NCBI GenBank assembly: GCA_964019415.1 | Contig: OZ025877.1 | Coordinates: 6,800,141-6,864,140 of the forward strand | DNA: 64,000 nt | Source of the DNA: Ianthella basta | Taxonomy: Eukaryota; Porifera; Demospongiae; Verongiida; Ianthellidae | Direction: 5' to 3' | Part shown: one piece after another, positions 26,808-37,328 of the stretch | How positions within the stretch are numbered: the first letter of the stretch is position 1 | How the letters are laid out: each line of letters opens with the position of its first letter | Notes under the pieces: model-generated | Seen by the model: the letters and a program-made list of their open reading frames with translations, nothing else | The model's database searches: none | What the model was told of the DNA's origin: nothing | Translations under genes and position numbers: made by a program

Positions 26808-28592
26808 TTATTGGATGGTAGCCTGTCCAAGAAGCATCTTAGAAATTACGACTGCGCTGGCTGCAAAGCGCTTGAACCGCAATGGGGTGCTTGGGAGCCA
26901 CTCCTGCTTACTTGGGTCATAGCATTCCACGCTGTCCAGGTACTGCGAACCGTTGGATCCACCCAAGGCATACACCTTGTTGCCCATGGATACCACCGCT
27001 AGACCCACACGAGGGTTGGCCATCTTAGCCGAGATCTCCTCCCACACGTTCTCATCCGAGTTGAACACTTCTGCACTGCTCAGCACCTCACTCTTACTCG
27101 CGCTTTGTCCCCCGCAGACAAAAATCTCCTGACCTAAGAGAACTGCCCCGAAATTTGATCTTGGCACAGTCATGCAGCCCACCGTGTGCCACTGCCGATT
27201 CATGATATCAAAGCGCTCGACTCTGGACAGACGATCATGGGAGTTGTTACCTCCAATGGCATATATGTACCCATCATGGAATATTCCTGCATGCTCGCTG
27301 CGAGCTTCCAACATTGCAGGTTGGTGCACCCAGGCATTGTCCACTGGCGTAAACAACTCCACCGATCTGAGGAAGACGTTGCCATCCATCCCGCCAAGAA
27401 CAAAGACGCGGCCGCCTACCACCACTGCGGCACAGCTGCGACGGGCTCTATTCATTGGAGCCACGGGTTCCCACAAATCAAACTTAGGACTGTACCGCTC
27501 AACAGTGCTCAAGCAAGTGGTTGCCTGTGAACCACCAATAGCATACAAATAACCATTGCAGAGCACAAGGGAGAACCTGCTGCGGACCAAATTCATCTTG
27601 GTGCCCTCTCTCCATGCCTCTTCATTTGGTATGAAGAAGTCCACCTGGTTCAATGGAGCCCCTTCATCGCTGATCCCACCTACCAAGCAAATGTGGCCGA
27701 GAAATGAGCTTCGTGGTTGCGTTTTCTTCGGGCTGATGAAAGATATAACACTGGGATTCTGGTGGTACTGCATTGCCTCATCAATCATGCCCTGGCAGGC
27801 CTTGGAGATGGACACGATGGGATCTCTGCAAACAACATCCTTGAGAAACCTCAGAGGAATGGTGGGAAAACGTACAAGATCAAACAGTGTTGCAGCATGC
27901 TGCGATCGCTCACTTGGATTGTGCTGCAGCCATTTAGCAACGGCAAAGAAGACCTCTTCTTCTCCAGCGACAGAGATGCTATCCATATTGACAAACATTT
28001 TGAGGTCTTCAAATGATAGATTCACGAAATCGTGGACTTTTGCAACACCGCTGAAATTCTTAACGATATACGCAATCGTAGAATCAAGCAGATCATGAAG
28101 GCCATGGAGCTGTGCAAAGGATAATGCATTCACACAGCTTTCAACACAGACGTGCCTTGACATGAAAGACACACACGCATCCACGATAGCGGAGAGATCC
28201 AAATACTTGGCTGTGACAAGCAGCTGCTCGACCGTATCAGTCGCAATCTCAACTTCTCCTGTGTACACGAATGACACAATACTCTGAATGGCCTCGGCAT
28301 TCACACCCTGCAGTATTACTTCATTCTCCTTTGGATTCCACTCCTTTGAGAAGAAGGCTTTGAAGTACGGCACAGTGGCAGCCAGTACTGCTCTGTGTGC
28401 TTCCACTGTAGTGCTTCCAACCACCAGCCTGACGTCACACAGCTGTTTGCTTACCCACATCTCCTTCAACGCCTCCAAGCATATCTGCTCGTGGTTTCCT
28501 TGCTGAAACGTGTACTGCGCTCTGCTGTCTTGTCTTCTGGAGGCCAACGCAGCGTCATGGTTGGGCTGCAGCTCAGCGGCAGCTTTCAACAT
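26808..28592 (-). CDS. BTB-Kelch (KLHL-type) Cullin-3 adaptor
   Basis: One coding exon, 594 aa, a normal KLHL length. The BTB domain (about 30-135) includes CDVRLVVGSTTVEAHRAVLA, then ATVPYFKAFFSKEW and VSFVYTGEVEI. The BACK domain (about 140-245) includes CVSFMSRHVCVESC, VNLSFEDLKMFV and VFFAVAKWLQHNPSER. Six Kelch repeats (about 300-585) each carry G-G and the spaced Y...W, for example HICLVGGISDEG, LYAIGGSQATTCLSTVERYS, RVFVLGGMDGN and KVYALGGSNGSQYLDSVECY. Such proteins bring substrates to CUL3 ubiquitin ligase; the substrate cannot be told. The start MLKAAAEL lies just after an AG, so a 5' UTR exon may be spliced on upstream. I cannot assign it to one vertebrate KLHL with confidence. Confidence 0.92.
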   Translation of the reverse strand: MLKAAAELQPNHDAALASRRQDSRAQYTFQQGNHEQICLEALKEMWVSKQLCDVRLVVGSTTVEAHRAVLAATVPYFKAFFSKEWNPKENEVILQGVNAEAIQSIVSFVYTGEVEIATDTVEQLLVTAKYLDLSAIVDACVSFMSRHVCVESCVNALSFAQLHGLHDLLDSTIAYIVKNFSGVAKVHDFVNLSFEDLKMFVNMDSISVAGEEEVFFAVAKWLQHNPSERSQHAATLFDLVRFPTIPLRFLKDVVCRDPIVSISKACQGMIDEAMQYHQNPSVISFISPKKTQPRSSFLGHICLVGGISDEGAPLNQVDFFIPNEEAWREGTKMNLVRSRFSLVLCNGYLYAIGGSQATTCLSTVERYSPKFDLWEPVAPMNRARRSCAAVVVGGRVFVLGGMDGNVFLRSVELFTPVDNAWVHQPAMLEARSEHAGIFHDGYIYAIGGNNSHDRLSRVERFDIMNRQWHTVGCMTVPRSNFGAVLLGQEIFVCGGQSASKSEVLSSAEVFNSDENVWEEISAKMANPRVGLAVVSMGNKVYALGGSNGSQYLDSVECYDPSKQEWLPSTPLRFKRFAASAVVISKMLLGQATIQ

Positions 28593-28631
28593 GTCTCCTA
28601 CACGATCAAAACAAAGCAATGATGAACACAA

Positions 28632-30517
28632 ACACTAGCTTGAGTGCATGAGATGGCTCATGCCATATATCCCATGCACAGGATTAGTAACAACTACATC
28701 AAATGGCCAGACAGCTTGGTGCCAAACTTTCTGGCAGATTGCTTAAATCATGTCATTTGGTGGATTTCTATGGTGGCTGGGCACACCTTATGTCACAATG
28801 ATATCAATTAAGAAATATGGCAGTCAGTAGTAACATTAGCAGGTTTCCCTAACCATAGCCCTAATTCCCTAAAATAAATTCCCTGCTAAAATTTCTGGCT
28901 ATACGGTACAACACAATTTCTGCAATTTCCGCTTTTTTGCTCAGACTGTACTCAGGTATTCTACTTGCATCAGACACTTGTATTATGCAGTATGCAAAAC
29001 TGCCACATTTTCCTAGCCTCATAGAGACTAAATTATTGTTCCGCGAATTATCTTTTGATCATTCAAGACAGCCACACACGGCTACCACCAAGGAATCAAA
29101 ACAAAAGGTCACCACCACACGTGGAGGATCTGTCTTCAATCGTGACTAGCCTACCAACTTTGTAATACAGATGGTTCTGTGTTACATTCACTTTCAAGGA
29201 GTGCTGTGAACACTTATACGCAGCTAGTGGCAATTGTCTTGTTAAGAGCAGCCATTCACACGATGTGGGGCTCACTCAGGTTGTTTGTCCCAAACATGCA
29301 ACTTTGACGTGGTTACATTTGCGCTTGTGAAAATGCTTCTTTCCTATTTAGGCAGCCTCAAAAGTAGCTCACCAGACAAACAATCCTTACAGCAACAGTG
29401 AGAGACAGATCCATGATCTAGATCTCATCCCAGAGGCGGCCAGAATTATCACTTAATCTATTGAAAACTGGCTGCACACCCTAAATTCAACATGAAGTGT
29501 AAAGTGATACACAAAGAGATCAACACTATCAACATCCCAGTTTGGGTTGGTGTATGGTCTGTTGAATCACGTAGGTCGATTGTTCAGAGAAATTGCCACA
29601 TTGTATTTAAGATGCATAACGAGCAGGTAACAACAGGTGACGGAAATCTAGTATTCGTAAGTGCCCATTCAAGTATTAAGTGGGTGGTGGTTTACTGCAG
29701 GCGCTTCAACAAGCAAAGCACTTTCAATCATTCGCTTCCTTTGCACTTTAAACTTGTACAACATAGCACACGACGTGAAACAGAAACAATCAATACACAA
29801 ACAAACACACCACATTGAAGTGCAGTGAAAGATTTGAGCAATAACAGCAAAAATTACACAAAGTGTGCACTCTACACTGTTACAGGTTTGGTATAAACAC
29901 AGTAGCTATATATCTATGCTGTAACATTTGTACAAACCTCTATTCTTGGTAACAACCAACTGCAAGCATAGAACACACACAGCAATGCACGAGCACTGGC
30001 TACCGCTTGAAGTAAACTAGCTAGGTAGTACTGTACTACAATGTACTGGGGCGTAGCAGAGGTCGAGGCGGAGCGAACAATGGCACCCTATTCACTACTA
30101 CAGATGCTGTCGGCGACAGAATACACGTAAGTGAATTTCGGCCTTATTAAATCACGCTCGGCCGGGCCTCGAGCTCGCCCTTCCAGTTAGCAGCTAAAGT
30201 ACTTCTTAAGAGATGTCTTCGCGTAGGCCATTGTCTCTACTTAATGGCACCATTCCAACTACCGAAAACACACCAAAGCAAATGGTTGGGGAGCAGACAC
30301 TATGTAAAGAACTCACTTAGTCCGAGCCCGCAGTCACACGCCGGTAAGGGACTTAGTCGATTCCATATTCGGAATAAGCAGGAACTGTGTCACGTGAGTA
30401 TTCAGCATGGGAATTTCCCCGAATAACTGCCCTTGCAATGTGGGGCGTAGTCATTCGTTTTCCTGACACGGAACGGAGACCGGAATGGCCTATTCCTAGT
30501 AGCTGCGCTAGACGAAG
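28632..30517. other. 1.9-kb intergenic region
   Basis: No exon is supported. The stretch near 28869-28912 (AATTCCCTGCTAAAATTTCT, then GGCTATACGGTACAAC) recurs at about 47091-47127, so it is part of an interspersed repeat. Short open frames here have no family resemblance. The 5' ends of the BTB-Kelch and LRR genes both face this region, making it a shared promoter region. Confidence 0.6.
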
Positions 30518-33500
30518 ATGGTGAAATCATTGGTCGATGCTTGCCTTCTCAAAATAGAAGAGAATTTTCCTGCCCTCAAACGCCCGCGATGGAAGCTAAG
30601 TCGTAAACACAAGGAGATGTTGATCGAGAGGCTCTGCTGGCATCACCGCTTTACGCCTCACAACGTCTCCGCCATAGTGCAGCACTTGTTCGTTCCAGAT
30701 CTGCTTCGTTTGAACCTCAGTCAGTCGGACCTGGTGGACGATAAGGTGCTAGAAGAGCTAGCCGATTCCGGCTGCTATCCAGAATACATCACCATACAGA
30801 ACTGCCCAAAAGTGACTGGTAAGAATGAGCGAAAACTATATATTAATGATGCTGCTACTCACTTAACACACCAAGGTGGAACTGTCTGATGTTAATCTTC
30901 CTTCTGTGTTTGCAAACCACCCCAAATTAGCTGCTCTATTGAACTGATTTCCGCCATACACTGTGCTCGCTGGGTGTGGTATCTCTAATTATGTTAACAC
31001 AGTGTCAGCGTACACAGATACTAGTGTACACTGACACTAGTGTACACTGACACTGTGATGTCTATGCTGCCACTATGAAGGGTGTGTAAAAATGTTTCCT
31101 CCAAAAACAAGGACAGATGTAAGGATGGTGCAGTGTGTACCTGCAAGGTATGGCAAAACCACCTGGCGGAAAAACCGTAGGAACAAGGAGGAGGGCCGGT
31201 CCATGCAAAACCCAGGTCATTAACATGCGCTGACTTTGAATATGTATTCACCATCCCTACATCTGTCAACATTTTGCCACGCTTGCGGTCTTGCTACCAT
31301 CCACTGTTTATCTGCCTGCACATTATAGTGCAATTGTACATGTGAGTGTGCAATAACAAGGGTTCACACAGGAGACTATCCTATTGCATGCATATGCCCA
31401 TTCCAGCTACATGTTCCCATGTACATATGTACCACCATGCTGTATGCATACATCCATGTACATGACTGAAGCACTAATGAGGAAAGCTAGCTGTTACATC
31501 GAAACACGTAATGGATTGCATGGAAGAGCAAGAGGGCCTGGATTCTAGAGCACAGCAAAGTAGATTGAGTAGCAGTGGAGGAAAAAAAGCAGAAAGATGG
31601 GAAAATTATAAGGCTGTACCTGTGGGTGTAAAGGGGAAGCTGAAGAGCTGGAATGGGCATGCAGTTGTAGGAGGCGCAGCAAAATGTTGGCAGATGTAGG
31701 GATGGTGAAAACGTATTCAAAGTCAGTGCATGTTAATGACCTGGGTTTTGCATGGACCGGCCCGGAAAAAGGCATCGGCGCTTTCTTCACTGCGGCACGC
31801 ACGCACGTGGAAGTAAGGTTAGCTCTGTATACTGTACAGCCTCCCTTCCTTGTAAGCGGTTTCTTGTGTTGGTTCTTACTACTGTTCAGGAGTAGCGCTA
31901 CTTTCCGTTTGTATTACAGCATACAAACAACCACCACCATCCCTACATAGACAGCACTACCGTGCTGTCTGATATTCATTTGTGAAAATAGTTGGCATAT
32001 GGTACATCTGCTTGAAGCCATCACCTGAGGCTTAGAGCAATTTGTGTTATATTACCAGTAAAGTTGGTACTAATTTAACTTACAGGTAAAGGCATCAGCT
32101 GTGTCGCCAGAATGACAAAGCGAGCAGAAGAGGTCACTCTGAAGGACCTAGAGAACGTTGGCAGCAGCTCTCTGGTCGATTTTGGTTCACCTTTTATTTC
32201 ACATTTAACTCTTGAAGGCTGCTCACAGATAACAGATGCGGGACTCATAGCAGTTGTGAAACACTGTCCCAACCTCAGCGTCATCAACATCTCCTGGCTT
32301 TACCACCTCACAGACAAGTCAATAAAGGAGCTTGCAAAACGGCTGCACTACAGACTGGTAAGTGAACATACGAGTTAGGTGTCTAGCATTTCAAGATGTC
32401 CTGTGTAGAGTAACTGCACAGGTTTACATCGTATATATGTTTAGGATCTTTGAACAGATGCACACAATGCTAGATATCTGCTTCCTGAAGCATGGATGAA
32501 TGTAACAGATGCACTGTTTTCCAGGTGTGGATGGTGTGCACCTAAGTGTGGTCTAAGTGGGGTATTGAGTTAAGTGTTAAATAGATTCCCATAAAAACCC
32601 ATGTTATCTCCATACTACTGCTGATAAGCTAATGGCAACATTTGTAGCCTTTTGATGAACATAGTGAAAATATTGTACGGAAATGGTGCAGTGCATTTTT
32701 GTGCTAACTAGGGCAGTCCAAGCATGGGAGGTATGCAGATTCACAGCTGGTGACTTCTTACAGGGCAGCTCCAGCGGCCCGGGGGCGACTAGAATGACTT
32801 TGCGCTCTGTGCAATTTCTGAGCTAAATTAAGGACTCTAAGCTGTTACGTTGGCATTCAAGTCTACAGACTGTGTTTACCTGTATGAATATTTGTTGTAA
32901 GGAGCTACATCCCCCTTCTCCCTTGTATTCTTCTGCTTCAGGAAGAGTTGGATGCTGCTGGGCTTAATCTCTTGACCTCTGCTTCCACCTTTACACTAGC
33001 ACAGCACTGCCCCAACCTAAGAAGGTTCGGTGACCCTATGCACTTCCATGTGACTGGCACCCTCCAATTCTGTGTGTGTGCCAGTGTGACCGTGTTCAAA
33101 GGCGTGCTTGTACTTGCACTCACTCACTCTATACTCACTGTTGTAGGGCAAACTTTGAAGCCTGCTCTACTCTCAACGGCTGTGGCATCGTAGAGGTAAG
33201 GTGCTAAGTATTAATACTGTACACACATGAATGCAGTGATACAATGATGTATAGGCTATAGTGCTCTGTATGTCATAGCATTGTGCATAAAACTGCTTTG
33301 TTTGAGTAGTGTGCTTGAGAACTGGCCCAGGTGCTTACAGTTTTTGTACATGTACTTCCTATACTAATGTACTGCCTGCTGTTCATTATTATTGTTTCTT
33401 AGCCACTGGTATGCGTATACTATTGCCTACTGTGTGTCTTAACCAACATGTTATGCTTCTGTGTATGCATTTATGTTGGTCTTACAACAAGATGGCTATC

Positions 33501-33744
33501 AAGTGCAAGTTGCAAGAACTGAATTTGTCTCACTGCTTCAGTATCAGTGATGACATGGTTCAGGAGATTGTTTCACAGTCAAGACTCAGAAATAATGTTG
33601 TCAGACTGGGCATGCAAGGAGTGTTTCTGTCACAGGATGCCTTTGACATGACGGTCACTCTCCCCCATCTGAGGGTCCTGGAGCTATTTGACATGGAGAG
33701 GGTGAATGATGCCGCACTGCGAAGGGTGAGTGAGAAGGGATGAA

Positions 33745-33820
<76 letters not shown>

Positions 33821-34737
33821 ACGTGTGTGTGCACGTGTGTGTGTGTGTGCGTGTGTGTGTACACGTACTATACGCAAAGATGGGGTAAGACATTTCATTA
33901 CTTATAATAATGCAAATGATTAATCTAATATGTGATAAGATACGCTTCATGTACATACAGTATATACACCATTCATGATACTGTAAAGACTAGCCAGTTA
34001 GCTAGTAATAGAGTAATAATTCCTTTCACACTTGCTGTATAACAGCATTACTGCATTGCTGTGATACTGCTCTTCCTGAAAAGGATGTGGCTAAGCATAC
34101 TGTACATGGTGTTATTCCCACCCAGAGTGCATGTCTTTTGGATGGGGTGAGTGAATACCTGGCATAGTTGGTCATGTACATGGTGTTATTCGCACACAGA
34201 GTGCATGTCTTTTGGATGGGGTGAGTGAATATCAGGCATAGTTGGTCAATGAGTGTTTTATGTGCATAACCCCCTCCGCCTCCCACTGATGTGGTTTAAA
34301 GTGTATACATACGTAACTTATACTTGAAAGAGAAATACCTTCTGAGGAATGTAGAAGGCAATGAATTAGAAACAGCTGGGGCATTTCTGCCACAAAGGCC
34401 TTTGTCAGCTGCTACAGATTGAATAGCAGCTGACTTTGGCCTTCAAGACCAAAACATCCTGTTCCTGGTTTATAGTCTATCTCCTTTCTTTCATTACTCT
34501 TACGTACGTGGCAACTAGCCTCTACTACATTGCACTTGTCTGTCTGATGTTGTGGTTAAGTGTGCTGACCCATTGGTACCTCCTTGTGGTAAAGGTTGGT
34601 AGCATAAGAAGGTTATGAAGCTACATGGTGTACTGTGTATGAGGTACGTAGCTACAAGGAGACTGCTTCCTGTTTGGGTAGGTGCTAGAATGGAGGGGGT
34701 GGTTTGACTGGAGGTGTTCAGGTGTGTGTGTGTGTGT

Positions 34738-34775
<38 letters not shown>

Positions 34776-35917
34776 TGGGTGTGTGGTGTGCATGTGTGCG
34801 TGTGTGTGCACAGTTCTTTGCATTTGATTTCCAGATCTGCCTCTCAGTTGGAAGTCGTCTAACAGAACTAAGCCTCTCCCACTGCACTTCGCTGACAGAG
34901 CAGGCCTGTGAGTCCATAGGGAAGCACTGCTGTCTGCTGGAGAAGCTCTCCTTTGTAGACCTCCCAGGGTTGACTGGAGCTGGCTTAGGGAAACTATTGA
35001 TGGACAAGACTCGTGCAAAACAGCTGATCCACCTACAAGTTTCAGGATGTGAAAAGGTTAGTAGGAGTACAGTGTGTGTGTGTATGTCATTGTGTGAGGT
35101 GTGACTGTCATGCATATAGATTAAGGAATAAGTAGAGAAGTACTGATTGTCATACTTACTTCACAGTAACTCACATGTAGCTACTGTCCCACTGCCTGTT
35201 AATCTTTCTTCCTGTGTATTTGCATGTGCATATACATTTTTTGTTATAGTTTGACTTAGATATCATACAGGCTGCGGCCACCAAGTGCCGCAACCTACAA
35301 ACCCTCATGCTGGAAGGACTAGATGGAGTGGATGATAGCATTGTCTTCCGCATTGCACGCTACCTGACCAAGATCCAGCAGCTTAGCCTGAGAAATTGCA
35401 AATACACTGATGAAGGGATCTGTGAAGTGGCCAAGCAGTGTGGGCAGCTGAAGATGTTGGCGCTGGACGGTAATTCCAGTCTAACTGATAAAGGTGTCAT
35501 TGCGCTGGCAGAAAATTGTCCCCGCCTCAGTGAGCTGTATCTCTTCGAAAGTGCCAAGGTCACACAATGGGCTGTGCAGCGTGTGGTGGTGAGTGGATTG
35601 CTCTGATGCTGAACGCTGTAGAATAAAGTCTAATTCCTTTTAGTCCCTTTCTGGTAAAAGTGACCATTTGTAGCATACCTTTGCACCCTTTTCACGCACA
35701 CCCAGGCCACCTGTACTTTCAAATTGGCTGATGGTTTGTATGTTGAACTTCCCTTCAACTTGTTTCTTTGCAGAGCACATGCATCAACTACGTCCATCTA
35801 GATGCCCCTTCCTCTCCATCAGGGCCAGTCGTTAAAGATCTTGACTCAGGGCGATTTGTCAGAGTGGAAGAATTGCTGCCAACTCGCAATAGCACAATGT
35901 TTTTGCATTCACCCTGA
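30518..35917 (+). CDS. leucine-rich-repeat (RNI/AMN1-FBXL type) protein
   Basis: Eight exons: 30518-30818, 32086-32357, 32942-33024, 33147-33195, 33492(or 33504)-33725, 34835-35056, 35250-35588 and 35774-35917. They give about 547 aa. The N-terminal 75 residues (KSLVDACLLKIEENFPALKR, then MLIERLCWHHRFTPHNVSAI) are helical and resemble the lead-in seen in substrate receptors of the ZYG11/AMN1 kind, but no F-box is clear. From residue about 75 on there are some 14 cysteine-containing LRRs of the FBXL/AMN1 type: LTLEGCSQITDAGLIAVVKH, LSLSHCTSLTEQACESIGKH, LSLRNCKYTDEGICEVAKQ and LALDGNSSLTDKGVIALAEN. Such horseshoes bind partner proteins, often in ubiquitin ligases. Intron 1 (1.27 kb) holds an exon-like inverted duplicate; introns 5 and 6 hold TG tracts. 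A specific orthologue is not recognised. Confidence 0.85.
31194..31767. repeat. inverted pair of an ~83-bp sequence in LRR intron 1
   Basis: 31200-31285 (minus) and 31684-31767 (plus) are inverted copies, about 93% alike. Both read in frame as VGMV(N/K)TYSKS(A/V)HVNDLG, then FAWTGP. The spacer of about 400 bp has no gene. Nearby at 31003-31056 lies a short inverted/tandem run of CAGTGTACACTAGTGT. Confidence 0.75.
33748..33870 (+). repeat. (TG)n tract after LRR exon 5 donor
   Basis: It starts about 22 nt inside intron 5, with TG on the coding strand and CACG interruptions at the 3' end. Confidence 0.95.
34098..34248 (+). repeat. tandem ~74-bp duplication in LRR intron 5
   Basis: TACATGGTGTTATTCCCACC... 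to CATAGTTGGTCATG is followed immediately by a second copy with a few changes (ATTCGCACACAGAGTGCATG...). The inner phrase GAGTGCATGTCTTTTGGATG is identical in both. Confidence 0.9.
34360..34465. mobile_element. decayed foldback with CTGAC...AAAACATCCTG core
   Basis: GCTGACTTTGGCCTTCAAGA is followed by CCAAAACATCCTG, with an inverse copy just before it (CACAAAGGCCTTTGTCAGCT). It is a diverged relative of the elements at 8375 and 12612, in LRR intron 5. Confidence 0.45.
34725..34808 (+). repeat. (TG)n tract upstream of LRR exon 6
   Basis: Interrupted TG repeat about 30-110 nt before the exon 6 acceptor at 34834, on the coding strand. Confidence 0.93.
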
Positions 35918-37328
35918 AGTAGGAGGGGCAGTATTTTATCATTTAAAGTTACTTTTAAGGTTCCCATTGATTTATAAAGGATAATATTATTGTCATCATG
36001 ACAGGATAATCGGATATTAATGTATAGTTTTAAACAAGCAAGGATTATTTTCCAATGTAATTTTTAGTACTTATTTTAATTTGTTCCAGTATATTTATGC
36101 CAACTGAACACATTATAAGTTAAATTATTTACATGTGTGCTGTCAATACCTAGAATTGTGAAGAATTGGTAATTTTACCAATTTTTGATGCAAAATGCAT
36201 AATTATATTTCAAGCCAAGTGTAACGTAGTTAGAAGCATGAATTCCCATGCAGCTGGTATGTGCACATCCTAATCACGTCAATCTTGAACACAAAGTATT
36301 AAGCTCTTATATTTACCAGCAGAGTCAGAATACCAGTTTGTTGTATATAAAACTAATGCTACACATATGTTTGTAGTCAACGAGAGAGAAACTGTTTATG
36401 CGATACACAATTTATGAAGGATAAGAAGCACAGTCGACGTCTGCATCTCCTCCAACTGGCGGTGCTCGAGTGAATGTGGCAGTGAGGGAGAGTATAGCAG
36501 TAGAATAAATGGCTTAGAAACAGGAAGGAAGGATAAAGAAAGAAGTGATGAAGTGTTAACAGCGAGACTGGAACCCACAGACAACTACTGCATGCATGCT
36601 GCTGAAACCGCTTGAGCCTTGTGCTACTGCTAGCAAGGCACTAAGTGCAGCCAGTCTTAATCTCTAGTGTATTCTCAGTGCAACTATAATTATATGCACA
36701 TCAATTTCCCTCCATCTCAGTCGATCTGGATGAATTAAACTTGCATCATTTCAATCATTAGTACCAGTGGGAGCTTCTTAATAAATGCACAAGTTTCATA
36801 TCAGTTGGACTCACTGTACACTCTATCTTCATATCACCTACCTACATACATGTACATGCATATGGAACCTCAGTAAACGTATATAATTCAGCTACAATTA
36901 ATATACTAGGTATCACTAGTATTGGAATATGTACATACTGCGCATACTGTAAACACACAGTAGAGCTCATGTGTGTATACAGTCCCATTTAGAACTGTAG
37001 CCACATTACGTATATGGTGTCCCAATAACTTCTTATACACGCTAAACAATAGTCTCGCGTAGCCAGACCGCTCCCTCCCCTCCATTTTTACAAACTGACC
37101 TTGTCGGTGGGGGAGGAAGACCGACCCAGACAGATGACGTCAGTTTATAAAAGTGGAGGGGTGGAAGGGGACTGGCTACGCGAGACTAGCTAAACTAGTA
37201 GTGATTCAGATACAACAGAAGTAATCTTTCCGAGAAAGCAGTAGTGAGTGGAGAGTGAGGGAAAATGGCTGATAGGGGAGAAAGAGGACTACAGCAAAGT
37301 TAAAATCATATTATGCCTCTAATTGGAC
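35918..37328. other. intergenic region between LRR and RasGEF 3' ends
   Basis: 1.4 kb between two convergent genes. No exon is supported. The left half is AT-rich and likely 3' UTR. The right part contains the inverted-repeat element at 37051-37191. Confidence 0.6.
37051..37191. mobile_element. MITE family D (TIR AGTCTCGCGTAGCCAG)
   Basis: AGTCTCGCGTAGCCAGACCG at the left is matched by ACTGGCTACGCGAGACTAG at the right. The inner CCCCTCCATTTTTACAAACTGAC also has an inverse partner (GTCAGTTTATAAAAGTGGAGGGG). Relatives occur at 41212-41412, about 60360-60425, about 61065-61120 and possibly 63600-63650. Confidence 0.8.

Noticed and set aside
28937..29149. Small plus-strand frame MLRLYSGILLASD as a gene
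   Set aside because: No family resemblance and no splice context. It lies next to an interspersed repeat shared with 47.09 kb.
34026..34286. Minus-strand frame with repeated LCLIFTHPIQKTCTLC / ARYSLTPSKRHALW phrases
   Set aside because: It arises from the 74-bp tandem duplication in an LRR intron.
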